In this document: piece by piece, positions 1 through 10,725 of the stretch | How positions within the stretch are numbered: position 1 is the stretch's first letter | Layout of the letters: each line of letters begins with the position of its first letter | Source: Thalassia testudinum | Taxonomy: Eukaryota > Streptophyta > Magnoliopsida > Alismatales > Hydrocharitaceae | NCBI GenBank assembly: GCA_037157565.1 | Contig: JAZHRO010000063.1 | Coordinates: forward strand, 154,182,501-154,246,500 | DNA length: 64,000 nt | Direction: 5' to 3' | Position numbers and translations under genes: made by a program | The notes under the pieces: model-generated | Databases searched by the model: none | Seen by the model: the letters and a program-made list of their open reading frames with translations, nothing else | What the model was told of the DNA's origin: nothing

Positions 1-1350
1 CTTTTAGAAGATTATGGGTATTGGAGTTTGGAATGTTAGACACATCAATAGTAGAATCATCTTCATCTTCTATATTGACTCGGTCAATGGAGGAAGAGTG
101 AGGAGATTCATCGAAGGAAACATAGAGGGTTTCCTCCACTATTAATGTGGTCTTGTTAAAGACCCGATATGCCTTACTACGTAAGGAATAATCAATAAAG
201 ATGGCTTTGTCACCTTTGGCAACAAATTTATCTAAATTAGAGTGGGTATTCAAAACAAAACATCGACATCCAAAAACTTTAAAATAACTAATTTTGGATA
301 TTTTCCCATAGTATAGTTCAAAATAATTTTTTCGCAACCCGGATCGAATTAAGGTGCGATTTGACACGTAACAAGCTGTGTTAACTGCCTCGGCCCAAAA
401 GTACTTCGGTAACCCCGAGTCTTTGAGCAATGTTCGAGCACACTCTTGAAGAGTACGGTTCTTTCTCTCAACCACCCCATTTTGTTGAGGTGTTCGGAGA
501 AAAGAAAACTCATGAGTAATACCATGTTCTTGACAAAAATCATCAAACAAGGAATTTTCAAACTCGCCCCCATGATCACTACAGATACAAGTGATTTGGT
601 AGCCCTTTTTAGTTTGAACTTTCCTTCAAAAAATAGAAAAGATAAAAAATACTCCTTCTTTGGATCTCAAGAAGGAGACCCATGAAAACCTCGAGAAAAC
701 GTCTACAATCACAAGGCAATATTTGCATCCACTAAGGCTCTCATATTTTGTAGGACCAAACAGATCTAGGTGAAGTAGTTCTAAAGGTCTTGATGTGGAT
801 ATAACTTCTTTCCTTTTAAAACTAGATTTCATAATTTTAAATAATTTACATAAATCACAAGTAGGCTCATTTAAAAATTTTCCTTTAGGAAGACCTTGGA
901 CTAGTTCATGTTTAGCTAGTTTTTGAACTAGCTTCATATGAACATGTTCTAGTCTTCTATGCCATATACTTAACTCATCATTTGCTACAAGACATTCATA
1001 AGTGCTATCTTTATCAAATTCTACGATATAAATGTCTTTAAATCTAGTTCCCTTAAGAAGGGTTTCATTGGTTAATTCATGCATAATTTCAAACATTTTT
1101 TAAGTAAATACTACTTTAAAACCTTTATCACAAATTTGACTGACACTTAAAAGATTATGTTTTAGTCCTTTAACTAGAGAAACATTTGAGATGGGAGAGA
1201 GAGGGTTACCTATTTTACCAAGGCCAATAATATGGCCCTTATGGTTGTTGCCAAATGTAACCGTTCCTCAATCCGTAGGTTGGAGGTCCAAAACTAGGTG
1301 CTTGTCTCCTGTCAACTGTTTGGAGCATCTAGAGTCTATTACCCATCAGC
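1..1350 (-). pseudogene. copia protease, GAG-pre-integrase and integrase remnant
   Basis: From 1350 leftward the translation gives a protease core at about 1322-1345 (VIDSRCSK), then NLLSVSQICDKG, then the GAG-pre-integrase/HHCC zinc domain (HRRLEHVHMKL ... CDLCK) at 780-1000, then LHLDLFGPT with the first catalytic Asp, a DFCQEHGI region, and PQQNGVVERKNRTLQE at about 440-510 with the catalytic Glu. The protease D-S/T-G triad reads D-S-R, so the key Gly is lost. Frame shifts occur near 620 and 350 and an in-frame stop lies near 1100. The rest of the C-terminal integrase region (YKVFGCRCF-like) continues to base 1. The protein would process the polyprotein and insert cDNA, but this copy cannot encode it. 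Confidence 0.85.
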
Positions 1351-1479
1351 CTTCTTGATGCCGGTGGTCTCCCTGTCTTCTTTCTTGTAGACCTCCTTCC
1401 TCCTACAAAAGATCTTTGTTGGTGACTTGGTGTTTCTATAGGTCTTTCTAATTTGAGTCGTCCATCCTTCATTTTGTAT

Positions 1480-2443
1480 ATCTAATTTTTGACATTATGA
1501 TGTCCTTTCATCCCTACAAAATAAAGTGAGAGTTGTCTTTTCGGTATCCACTGCAATGTGGATCCGTATTTGTTAGTGGTTTCCTTTAGAGGAGGGTCCT
1601 TTTTCAGCTCACTTTGACTAGGTTCATAAAAGCCTAGTCCAAATTTACTTGAGGAAGGTTTTTGATGAGTAATGAGTTTGTCCAAGTTATCTTTCCCCTT
1701 TGTAAATTTGGCTAGGTCCTCAAGAAGTTGATTTGATTTTTCTTTAAGGTGATTTATCTCTATTTTCATTATGTCTAGTTTATCTTCTAGTCCCCTAATC
1801 TCTACTCTAAGTAAGCTATTTTCATCATTTTTAAAGGAGTTTGATTTTTCAAGCACATGGATTTTGTCGAGTAATTCTTCTTTATCTAGATATTTTTGTT
1901 CACTCATTGCCGTATACAAATCATTTGCTAATGACTCCTTCTCAATAATTAGATTTATTATTTGCATATTTAAGGCAGTGGTTTCTTTTGTAAGAATTAG
2001 ATTCTTGTCTTCAAGATCATGAATTTATTTCTTATTTTCTAAGTTTTCTTCTTTTAAAACTTTGCTTTGGGTTTTTGTTTTCTTAAGATCTACATATAGT
2101 GAATCAAAGGCATCATGTAATTCATCTAAAGAATAGGAGTTTACCTCAGGTTCCTTAGATTCAGACTCAGAAGTATCTTTTGTTGCCATTAATCCCAAGC
2201 ATGATGTTTCTTCATTTGTTTCCTCCTCTTCTTTGGAGGTGGAGTCATCCCAAGTTGCTTGGAACGCCTTCTTCTTGAATCCCTTCGACTTGGAGATCTT
2301 CTTGTAGTTGGAAGGTTTCTTGGATTTCTTCTCATCATCCTTTTTGAGTAAGGGACAATCTTTCCTTATGTAACCTCTCTTTTTGCAATTATAGCAAACT
2401 AGAGGTTCTTCCTCTCTTTTCTTTCCCTTGATCTCTTTTCTAT
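1480..2443 (-). pseudogene. copia zinc knuckle and coiled-coil linker between gag and protease
   Basis: At about 2345-2400 the minus strand encodes CYNCKKRGYIRKDC, a retroviral CCHC zinc knuckle in which the His is replaced by Tyr. That change would weaken RNA binding. Downstream are a Lys/Ser-rich stretch, an acidic Glu-rich stretch (KEEEETNEE) and then heptad-like Leu/Ile-rich sequence at 1700-2060 that looks like a coiled coil. It ends in KFTKGKDNLDKLITHQKPSSS. This long spacer is typical of Sirevirus-type elements. A stop lies near 2023 and the frame changes before 1967. Confidence 0.75.
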
Positions 2444-3175
2444 TTATGAGAAACTTTTAAACTTTTTAGCTAATAAAATGAATTCTTCGTCATCGATACT
2501 TACCTCATCATCCGAAGTAGCTTTGAAGGCTAAAGTCTTCTTCTTTGGCTCTGATGAGATAGATTTCTTCTTTTGCTCCATTTCTGATTCGTAAGCCATG
2601 AGATTCCCAAGTAGATTTTCCATGTCTAGGTCCTCTACTTGGTTGGCTTCTTCTATTGCCATTACTTTTTGCTCCTACTCGGGTCCAATGGAGTGAAGGA
2701 GCTTCCCTTGAAGCTCCCCCTTTATAAATGTCTTTCCTAGTGACTTGAGGTTATTCACGATTAACGTGAATCGGGTGTATATGTCCCCAAGTCTTTCATT
2801 TTCCTTCATAGAAAAGGCTTCGAATTCCTACGATAACAAGTTAATCTTTGAGGATTTAACTCTAGATGTACCTTCATGAGTTACCTCCAAGGTTCTCCAA
2901 ATCTTGTGGGCAGTTTTGCATTGGCTAATGCAATTGAATTCCTCCGAGCTAAGTGCGTAGTAGAGTGATTTCATTGCCTTAGCATTTAGTCCAAGGTGAT
3001 GAATTTGCTCCACTATGTTCCTATTTTTGGTTTCTCGAGAATGATGTATGTGAATTTGTATTTCTCCCAAATGGAGAAATCATCGGCTTGAAGCCACATG
3101 TTCATTCTTAGCTTCCAATAAGTGTAGTTTGTCCCTTCAAAGAGTGGTGGTCGAGTGGTGGATTACCCCTCCAAT
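2444..3175 (-). pseudogene. copia gag (UBN2/DUF4219-type capsid) remnant
   Basis: The minus strand reads TRPPLFEGTNYTYWKLRM near 3110-3170, the hallmark N-terminus of copia-type gag. Then come SLYYALSSEEFNCISQCKTAHKIW (2890-2960), a RLGDIYTRFTLIVNNLKSLG segment (2730-2790) and ENLLGNLMAYESEMEQKKK (2570-2620), ending in an acidic tail. The UBN2-type gag forms the virus-like particle that packages element RNA. In-frame stops occur near 3027 and 2829 (TAG and TAA), so it is a pseudogene. The 5' leader between the PBS and this start is only about 70 bp. Confidence 0.8.
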
Positions 3176-3246
3176 CTGCCCGAAGAAATGACTTTTCCCT
3201 CCATGTGATCTTTCCGCGGATGTTACTCCTGAAGGCGGAAAACCTA

Positions 3247-3257
3247 CTCTGATACCA
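3247..3257 (-). other. primer binding site, tRNA-iMet type
   Basis: On the minus strand this reads TGGTATCAGAG, the standard plant copia primer binding site complementary to the 3' end of initiator tRNA-Met. It lies 2 bp from the LTR edge at 3260 and fixes the element's orientation and the 3' end of its 5' LTR. Confidence 0.9.
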
Positions 3258-3931
3258 AATGAAATTGCACTAGAGGGGGGGTGAATAGTGAAATTATTTA
3301 ATATTGTAATACAAAAAATTCAATCACAAAAAGTGGCACCAGATTTTTAGGTGGAAACCTAAGATGAGTGAAAACCATCACCTAAGCCAATCCCTTGATT
3401 TAGGATTTTCGATCATAAGGTGATCAATTCACTAGCCACACTACTTAAACGAGGGTAGTGTACCTCAATTACAAATCCCACCTCCGATCCCTAAATGGAG
3501 GTTTCTCTCTTCACAATGAAGAGACAGGGTCTCGACAGGTCGGATGCCTAAAGTACAAAAGTAAGAATTAAAACAGCATCTATAGAGCACCCCAATACTT
3601 TGATTACTTTCTTATCTATTAAGCATAAAGAGAACTCCCTGAGAATTTGCAGAACGAAGTGAGCCAGGAGTGCGGATTTGCCCTTTGATCAGAGTGTTGG
3701 CACAACACAAGAGCAAGATGAAGCTAAGAGTAGTGTGCAAGTGATTTTTCTAAGGGAATTGAATCTCAAGAGGTGTGTCTTGCTTAAGAGGGATTGTAGT
3801 CTATTTATAAGCAAGTTTGGAACCTTCAAGAACACTTAGGAGGGATCTCCTAGTCGTTGGAGACAAATCCCAAGAGATTGGGACGAAATCCACCATAAAT
3901 CAGGGTAATGATGAGTCTAACAGCAATATCA

Positions 3932-4556
3932 GACATCTAATTTTAGGGTCAGACATCTTATAAGACGTCTAATTATAATTATGGTCGTCTAATACTGTTA
4001 GCCAGCCTATACTGACTTCATTGTATCAAAATAAGGACATCTGATATTTTCACATAAGATGTCAGATAAATTTATTGGACATCTAATTATGTGTGGATTC
4101 ATTCCTGCTTTGACCAGATCCAAGCAGGGTTCTAGATTTGAAGGAACAGACGTTTGTATGGACGTCTAAGGGATTCTCTAGATGTCTGGTAACCTAAAAA
4201 GACTTGGCTACGATATCTGACGAAAGATTTTTGGTTCGTAATGAGATACGCATAGAAATACATGAGAAACGGTCCAATGGTAGATGTCTGGAAGCATGTC
4301 CAGACATCTAAAAATGCATTTTGCCCGTTATGTATAGAAGGAAGATAGCTGCTTAGTATAACGGTTATTTTGAGGACGTCCAGGTAAAGTATTAGACGTC
4401 TGGATGAGGCTATGGATGTTTGATAGAAGAATGCTTCAACTGATGTTTATGAAGACAGAAACTGAAGGCAGAGCTATGGGTAATTAGACGTCTGAAACAC
4501 TTGTCAAACGTCTTAAAGTTGAAAATAAGACGTCTGACAGTTGTTATGGACGTCTA
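3932..4556. repeat. array of AGACGTCT-like palindromes (copia LTR)
   Basis: Exact AGACGTCT occurs at 3963-3970, 4394-4401, 4486-4493 and 4529-4536. GGACGTCT occurs near 4160 and 4548. At least eight one- or two-base variants (AGACATCT, AGATGTCT, GGACATCT, AAACGTCT, GGACGTCC) lie between. Spacing is irregular (about 15-80 bp), so this is not a simple tandem repeat. The core GACGTC is the C-box type of ACGT element bound by plant bZIP factors. Confidence 0.75.
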
Positions 4557-4620
4557 ATTTGAGTCTTAGTGTTAGGTTTTTGTTTCTAATTTATCCTAAG
4601 TGTTGAGAGACTAAGTTAGC

Positions 4621-4628
4621 TATTTATA
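4621..4628 (-). promoter_or_regulatory. TATA box in the copia LTR
   Basis: The minus strand reads CCTATAAATAGC. It sits near the upstream end of the LTR with the AGACGTCT array downstream, so the array would lie in the transcribed leader. Inferred from sequence only. Confidence 0.5.
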
Positions 4629-4873
4629 GGTTATGTTTGGGGGCTCTTTACAGCATCTCTAGACTCAAATAAAATAAAAATTACAACCTTTAAAAGTTTA
4701 CATGAAAAGCCTATGACCTATGACAATACTTATGCTACTTAGTCTTCAAGCTTTTAATCTCCCATCTTGGAAAAACTCCATGAAACCTACAATTGTGTTA
4801 TTACAGAGAGGAAAAATATGCTACGGTTATATTTTATTTCTTTTTCTTCATTTTGTAAAATCATCAAAATATT

Positions 4874-5988
4874 CTATATGAGGAGTTGAACTATGCTGAG
4901 GTCGTAGATTAGCTCATAGTCGTTGAAATCATAGTAAGATTCAAAATCGTCGAAGAATTTGCAAGAATCAAGTTCTGAATTTGATTTGGGATCAGAAATT
5001 CTACCACAGAATAGATCAAAAGATGTAGACTCAGCAACCCGACTTGGGTCTAGCCTATTCTTAGTTTCCGAGCTCAAAACGGTGTCCCTATTAGGTCTGG
5101 GCTCAGGTTTTTGGCTTGTAGGGAAGACCCAATCAAAACCCAACTCTTCCAACTCCTCGATTTCTGTATCATAGATAGGCGTGACTTCCGAAAAATCAAT
5201 CTGTGTTTCTGAGGAGGTTGGAGAGGTGCATTTATCAAATACAGGCCCAGAATCACAATTCAAATTCAAATTCTGTTTGTCATCACACGGGGCCTTGTAA
5301 TCATCCCAAGAAGGTTCAGATCCAGATTCTAGGTTATGGGTGTGGGTTGGATTACTAGAATCTACGTTGGGCTCTATAGTGATGTCAGAATTACTCTCAA
5401 GAGTCACCTTGTCAGCATAAGGGACGGAAGTTACAACCTCGAGAGGTTCTTATTCAATCTTAGTATCATAGGTGTCTGGGAATTCTAAGCTTGGTGAACC
5501 AGCATTTTGTATCTCTAGGGCTGGATTTAAATAATGATCACCTGCAATCGAATCCTCCCAACCTGTCTCAAGATTGGGTGTATCAATCTGTATATAATTT
5601 GAATCTGAATTCATTTGGGTTGGGGGTCCATAACCACTATGATCATCAAATTTGGGATTTAGGAGATTGAGCTGGTTAATCCAGGATGTCGCAAGGGTGT
5701 ACAGTTGCCTATGATCGATAATGCATTTCAACATCTTCATTACCTTATCACTTTTGTCCAGGTCATCTTGGTGTACTTTCCATAGTGATGGCTCAAATCT
5801 ACACAAGATATATTCACCATTATGCCATCTCTCAATTTCATGGTATTTTGGCATGAGAACATCCCAAGTTGCCCCATTTTCTAGTTGTGGCAAAAGTAGT
5901 TGTGCTTGTTCTAAAATGAATGTTGTTGTGTTTGACACATTAACCTATATATCCTCAAACGGGTCTATTAACATGTTTCGTTGCATTT
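4874..5988 (-). pseudogene. acidic ORF of element N1, function unknown
   Basis: One frame runs from an ATG at 5988 (MQRNMLIDPFEDI) to a stop at 4874, about 370 codons. It is broken by a stop near 5949 and one near 5450. The N-terminal third looks folded (HNGEYILCRFEPSLWKVHQDD, then the helical KVMKMLKCIIDHRQLYTLA). The remainder is acidic and Ser/Thr/Pro-rich, with SEPSWDDYKAPCDDK, EIEELEELGFDWVF and a C-terminal Asp/Tyr/Phe cluster. I do not recognise the family. It shows no zinc knuckle, DTG/DSG protease, YXDD or integrase motif. It occupies the place of gag-pol between PBS leader and 3' end. It resembles the A/B element ORF in plan (helical N-part, acidic middle) but not clearly in sequence. 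Confidence 0.55.
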
Positions 5989-7108
5989 TGAATCAAATGA
6001 TGGAATCAAGATGTAGAATCAGAACTTAGGTTCAGATTGCAATTGATTAGATCTGAAAAGAAATCCCCAAGAAAATCTGTGCATGTGCTCTAATAGAAGG
6101 GAAGAGGGACTGGATGTGAATTTTGACTCAATCAAGGTACCCAAAGATTTTTGGATGACTAAGGCAATTTTGAGGTAGATGATACCTCTGAATCGGAAAT
6201 TTGCACACTCAAGAATTACCTAGGCAGCCAGGAAGGGAGAGCCCCGCGAAGACGACCCCTACACAGTAGAGCATGCCCACAGGTTATAGGGTTTCCCCTG
6301 CTCGACCTTCCTTGTCACTGAGGGTCCAGATAGATCGGAATGTACGAACTTAAGTCCTTAAGTCTACCACTTTTATGTCCTAATTTGTGCCTTGATTTTC
6401 ACTTGATTAGAAGTTAATTTCAACTTGTGATCTAATTTGGAGGTTGACGGGCCTACAATGTAGGCTAACTTCACCTAACCTGCCTTAAAGATGGTAGAAT
6501 GAGATCTAGGTCAAGACCTAGAAATCACCCTGATTTGACTCCTAGGTTATTAGGTCCAAGTATTTTATGGTTCAAGTGAATTTAGAGCCTAATTTTTAGG
6601 GTTTTTGTTGATTAGATCTTTTCAACCAAGGGCTCAGGTAGCACACAAATGCGGGTGGGTTTGTTTCCTTTTATGTAGATAAGTGTGAACTAGCACTCCA
6701 AAACCCTAAAAATTGAAACCCTAATTGGCTCTATTTCCAAGTCCAATTGATCTTTAAAAATGTTCACCTTTGGGCTTCAAGTAAGAAATGTGTTAGCCAA
6801 AAGTGATTAGAGGTTAATCGTAGACCCTAATAGGCACAGGAAATTTGGGGTAGGGAATTCTAAGCAGAATCGCTTCAAAGTTCACTCAGATTTGAAAAGA
6901 ATTTTCACAAATCAGAAAACTTGCCTAGTTTAGTTTTCTCAGAATCAGGGGCTTAGAAGAGGGTAGATAGAGTTTACCTACCCCTGGAGTGGTTGATGTG
7001 TGGCTGATCTTCTTTCAATGAATCCCTAAAATAGATCACAATCAAAAGAGATGTATCAAGTTAGTACCAAATCTGATATTGTAATCAAGAGATCTAATTG
7101 TGCGTTGC
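5989..7108 (-). other. untranslated leader of N1
   Basis: About 1.1 kb between the PBS and the ORF, AT-rich, with no ORF of note on the minus strand. Long leaders of this kind are usual in Athila-type elements. I see no conserved motif in it apart from a C/G-rich patch near 6240-6320. Confidence 0.5.
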
Positions 7109-7126
7109 TCCTCGGCAATGGTGCCA
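7109..7126 (-). other. primer binding site of N1, tRNA-Asp type
   Basis: The minus strand reads TGGCACCATTGCCGAGGA, a slightly decayed form of the tRNA-Asp PBS TGGCGCCGTTGCCGGGGA used by Athila-type and related elements. It lies 3 bp from the LTR edge at 7130, the same gap as in P and B. Confidence 0.8.
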
Positions 7127-7442
7127 AAATATTAGTTCACTTGAAATCAGGTTTTAAATCGTTGTGTTGCAATATAGTCAAAATCTCGCAAAAAATAGAT
7201 AAAATTTATACTCAAAAAGTCCGAGGTCGTTCACTAGGAGCAAGTAGGAATTCAATTCTCAAGATTGCAATTTTAAATAATAGAGATAAGAAATTATATC
7301 AAGAATTGACTTAGAATAATGTACAAAATATCAAGTGTCAAACTGCAAAAAGAATGGAGTAAAATGGTGATTTGAATCACCAATTACTCCCTACAATAAT
7401 AGCAAGTGGAACTCAATAACTATGTAGAGATAAACTCAAATC

Positions 7443-7480
7443 AGACGTCTGTTGGTAGGATCAGACGTCCTAAACGTCTG
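7443..7480. repeat. AGACGTCT palindrome cluster in the N1 LTR
   Basis: AGACGTCT at 7443-7450, AGACGTCC at 7463-7470 and AAACGTCT at 7473-7480. The same cluster is present at the matching place in solo LTR R (15886 and 15906). Confidence 0.8.
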
Positions 7481-7700
7481 ATTCTACAGTTCTCTGCTTC
7501 TTCTTTCCCTGATTGCAGACTCTTCTTCTTCAATTCTGTTTCTTTTTCTTCCTTGGCTTCCACTTCTTCGACTCTATCTTTTACTTCTCTCTATTCTTCT
7601 TTCTTTCTCTGCTCTTCTTCAACCGCTCTTCTCTTCTTCTTCATGCAGAGGGGGAAGGATCCTCAAATTTGGCTAAGTTTCAGCCAATTTCTCCAGAGAG

Positions 7701-8020
7701 CAAAAACCCCTTAGCCCCTGCGTGCTCTCCTTTCTTTCACTCCTTGGGTCACGCTCTCCCAGATCCTTCAACAATATCGGGTATATGGGTAATCGAGTCT
7801 AGAGCGCACCTGAGTCCAGGCTCACCAGCAGTGGGTGGTGAGCGAGGAGTGGATAGCGTAGGCGGGTAATCGGGTCTGCGCCATGTCCGTGGGGGTAGTG
7901 TCATGGACAAGGCACATGAGCGGTGTGAGGGACCGCATCCCTTGTGTAAGAGGTGATAAGCCCGTATCACAAAATCAATTTAAGTGACTGCAGCCACTCA
8001 TAAACTGTCGATGTGGGACT
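7701..8020 (-). promoter_or_regulatory. snRNA-type USE plus TATA-position box and T-run in the N1 LTR
   Basis: On the minus strand 8020-8009 reads AGTCCCACATCG, a perfect match to the plant snRNA upstream sequence element (RTCCCACATCG). Exactly 24 nt downstream is CTTAAAT, which lies where solo LTR R has TATAAAT. From the predicted start (about 7950) there is no run of four T until TTTTT at about 7705-7701, roughly 245 nt later. USE-TATA spacing of about 24 nt is the polymerase III type in plants, as opposed to about 34 nt for polymerase II. The TATA itself has decayed here, so this copy is probably inactive. Confidence 0.5.
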
Positions 8021-8112
8021 ATGTCATCCCCTGTTCTTCGCACAGTAGGTATCAGTAGCTCCTTCATCCAATTCTAGTCAAAGCCTGGTCAAAGGACTCA
8101 ATTGGTCCCTAG

Positions 8113-8117
8113 GTTAT
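8113..8117. repeat. target-site duplication of S0, left copy
   Basis: GTTAT directly before the LTR; the identical GTTAT follows it at 10294-10298. Confidence 0.85.
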
Positions 8118-8391
8118 TGTTGGGAGGTCGTAGATCGCATTTTTGATAAAAGCGTCGTAGTATAGTTGCGAAATACGATCCAACAAAGATATTGTTTTGT
8201 AAAATAACGAGATTTTGAGTCCCGGTCGTTCGTCTCTGGGAGGCGTTGTTTTTGTTTTTGAAATCGATCTTAAAGCTGCTCTACTTTATTTAAACGACAT
8301 GCTTGTGCGTAATATATAGGCGGTTAAAGAACATGCACTTAAATCAGGCAAATATGATAATCATTCAGCTCAAGGTGATTTCAAACACATA

Positions 8392-8393
<2 letters not shown>

Positions 8394-8427
<34 letters not shown>
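8394..8427. repeat. (TA)n microsatellite
   Basis: About 17 uninterrupted TA units inside solo LTR S0. Confidence 0.95.
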
Positions 8428-8433
<6 letters not shown>

Positions 8434-9612
8434 AAATTTTCATTCATCATGGGGGAGTTGTTGCACAAGGAAATCTAGAGGAAAGCTTATACATGAATGC
8501 TTAAAATAAAATCTGACTACCAGAAAATGATTGCATACAAGAATCAACGTGGGGATTTCCCATGCATCATTGGGGGAGAAGTAAGACTACTCTTCTAAGC
8601 AGTAAATGAAAGCAATAAAAATTATGGAGAGCATGATCTAGAGCTATAAGAATAGAGGGCATTCAGGGGTGGTCCCCGATGTCCTTGGAGTGGTCGAGAG
8701 GAGAATGAGGGGCGGCCAATGTAGCTTAGGCCAACCCTTGGAGAGAAGTAGGGTTGATCCAGCATCCCGGCATGGTGTCGTCCATGGTGGTGGTAGTGAG
8801 CTCGTGGAGGTGGAGTGAGTGGCTAAGTGGAGGTGGCGTGAATGGCACCAATGGAGAGCAATTGCCAAGGGAGTGAATGGGTGCCAATGGCCACCCATGG
8901 GGTCTTTTTATAGACCCAATGGAAGCTCTCTAGAGAATTATGGAATTCTCTAGAAAGGCCTATGGTGGGAGCTCGTGGGAGAGTGAGAGAGAGAGGGTGG
9001 ATGGTGGTTTTTAGATCCACCAAATGTGGATCTAAAAATTGAATGGCTCTTGGTTGCTATTTTTGGCAACCAAGGCAACCACACATGGTAGAGAGTTCTA
9101 GAGAACTCTAGGCTAGATATTTTCGTGTGGATGGTGTGTGTGGGTGTGTGTGGGTCAAAACTTAGGTGGCTAGGTTGATTAGGTTGGGTTCTAGTGGGTT
9201 TAGGTCAAGGTAGGTCTCAAATTAGGGTTATAAACCCTAATTCACTAAGGTAAAGTGCAATTAAACTTAATACAAGTTTAATTGGGTGTGTGGAAACTTA
9301 AATGAGAGTAAAACAACTCAATTAAGTCAGGTCTAGGTCAATTGGACTCTCACTGTGTCCAATTGGACAGTGTGTGCTGAGATCAGGGCTCAATTGGACT
9401 CAATGAGTCCAATTGAATAGGCTGATGGAATTGACTAAGATCCAAGTCAATTAGGTTTAGTGATGACCTAATTAGGTCCTTAGGGAGGTCTAGAGGTGAC
9501 GTACTAGGGTTAGGGAACCTTAATTTAGGTTCCTATGGGGTTGGAATTGGGTTTAGGGACCTAGAGATCCAAGATCAAGGCTTAAATCTCAAAATAGGAA
9601 TTGGAGAGTAGT

Positions 9613-9846
9613 ATCAGACGTCTAATTATAGAATCAGACATTTTATACTCAAAAATAAGAAGTCCAAACTTGTTTTCTGGACATCCAATCAGAGTCAGGA
9701 AGGATTTCGGGTTCTGTTTTGGGTATTCTGCAAAAATTGGACGTCTGACAAAGTGTCTGGACGTCTAATAACACTGCAGAAGTGGGTTTGAAGTGTGCAG
9801 GAGTTGGCTAAGGGTCCTGGACGTCTTAAAACTTATCTGGACATCC
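9613..9846. repeat. AGACGTCT-like palindrome array in S0
   Basis: AGACGTCT at 9615-9622, GGACGTCT near 9739, 9759 and 9821, plus variants AGACATTT, GGACATCC and AGAAGTCC. It lies 450-680 bp from the LTR 5' end, the interval where related LTRs carry the G-box palindrome and the tRNA-like module. Confidence 0.75.
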
Positions 9847-10298
9847 AGAGAAGGGTTGGAACTAGGGTTTTAGGGTTTCCTAGGGTGTTGTGACCTAATC
9901 TAAGGGTGGCTAAGGCTTGGGGAAGTCTCTAGGCTATCCTAGGGCTAGGATGGACCTAAGCTCTTCACATTTTACTTCTTTATTCTTACTTAATAGAATA
10001 GCAAACTTTTAACCCCCTTACATTATTATTCCTACATCTAAACTAGGCCTTCTGCTCCAGCTCTACTACAACTCCTATTATTCCTGATCCAGCTTCAGAT
10101 CCAGCTCCTGATCAGCTTATTCCCTGCAATCGACATAATGCACTTAATCAGCACATTATAACATTATTTCATGCATAGCTAAAGGAAAGCAGTAGAGATG
10201 CAGATAATGCATATGCATGCATGAATAACCCTAACTTATGCTAAATCCTAGCCTAATTTAGGTCAATTAAGACCTATGATTGCTGCGCAATCAGTTAT

Positions 10299-10495
10299 GT
10301 TCCTAGAATTCTTCCGCTACGCCTGGAGTCGAAGACCTGGAGCTGCAAGTCAAAAGAATGCTTGGAGCAAGCTTTGAAGCTTGCGTGTTAATGGCGATGG
10401 GGGTCGGTACCTGAAAACAACAACAAGGCCTTTCGACCGTTTCAAAAAGCTCACGAACGATCACCGGAGCACGGAAAGTGTGATGGTGGCAGTGT
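10299..10495 (-). repeat. N1 5' LTR, block 2
   Basis: Sequence left between the right TSD of S0 and the left end of G1. By position and total length it is the continuation of the N1 LTR. No ORF or other motif was recognised. Confidence 0.6.
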
Positions 10496-10725
10496 GATAA
10501 ACACCAGTTTATCATTATTCTTATGCATTAAAATAAACCTAGCTCTTAGGATTTTACTCCGCAAATGGGTTTTTGGGCAGCATTTAGGCATTAATTAGGT
10601 TAGGCATGCATTGCATTTTTTATTGTCTTTTTGATGTGTTTTTGTGAGTGTTAGGGATGAACAGATATACAGATCCCTAAAACCCTAGCACTCAAGAAGG
10701 CAACTGGTGAAGGAGAAGCTCTCAC

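Larger units (their letters stand above)
1..4850 (-). mobile_element. Sirevirus-like Ty1/copia retrotransposon, 5' half
   Basis: The minus strand reads, from right to left, LTR, primer binding site, gag, zinc knuckle, coiled-coil linker, protease, GAG-pre-integrase and integrase. This is the Ty1/copia order. The long linker between gag and protease, containing KFTKGKDNLDKL and PSSSKFGLGF, is the style of the Sirevirus/Maximus lineage as I know it. The element leaves the window inside integrase, so RT, RNase H and the 3' LTR are not visible. It is defective: there are frame changes between blocks and internal stops. Its right boundary is a guess, because the partner LTR lies outside the window and the TSD cannot be checked. 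It appears to sit in the 3' part of element N1. Confidence 0.85.
3260..4850 (-). repeat. 5' LTR of the copia element (right end approximate)
   Basis: The block begins TGAAATTGCACTAGAG on the plus strand, directly beside the PBS, and holds no coding sequence. On the minus strand a TATA box (TATAAATA, 4621-4628) lies about 200 bp inside the presumed 5' end. A second TATA-like TTATAAATAG is near 3797-3806. The transcribed part is filled with AGACGTCT-like palindromes (3932-4555). The 5' end of the LTR could not be fixed because no TSD or partner LTR is visible; it lies somewhere between about 4650 and 4870. Confidence 0.65.
7130..8117 (-). repeat. N1 5' LTR, block 1 (R-family, LTR 3' part)
   Basis: The edge next to the PBS reads TATTAGTTCACTTG; the expected TG has decayed to TA. 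The block aligns end to end with 15130-16154 of solo LTR R in opposite orientation. Shared landmarks are GGTTTTAAA near the edge, GTCCGAGGTCG/GACCTCAGAC, AGACGTCT palindromes (7443-7480), a long CTT-rich tract (7490-7640) and the USE-like box. It is interrupted after GTTAT (8113-8117) by solo LTR S0. Confidence 0.8.
8118..10293 (-). mobile_element. solo LTR S0 (Athila-like, 2176 bp)
   Basis: Bounded by TG at 8118 and CA at 10293, with a perfect 5-bp TSD GTTAT on both sides and no internal sequence, so it is a solo LTR left by LTR-LTR recombination. Orientation is minus: the 5' end (right side) starts with the snap-back TGATTGC-GCA-GCAATCA, and a TATA box reads CTATAAAAAG near 8905-8914 on the minus strand. 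The LTR 3' part (8118-8260) carries the GTCCCGGTCG motif seen in S1, S2, A and B. It contains a (TA)n tract (8394-8427) and an AGACGTCT array (9613-9846). It is inserted in the N1 LTR. Confidence 0.85.

Noticed and set aside
7406..7869. Two overlapping open frames of 102 and 118 codons on the plus strand
   Set aside because: Same CTT-rich LTR tract as above, in N1; antisense to the element and not conserved in solo LTR R.
8118..10293. Cassandra-type TRIM carrying 5S rRNA sequence
   Set aside because: I looked for 5S-like promoter sequence in this and other LTRs and saw none; the lengths (1.4-2.8 kb) are also too great for TRIM LTRs.
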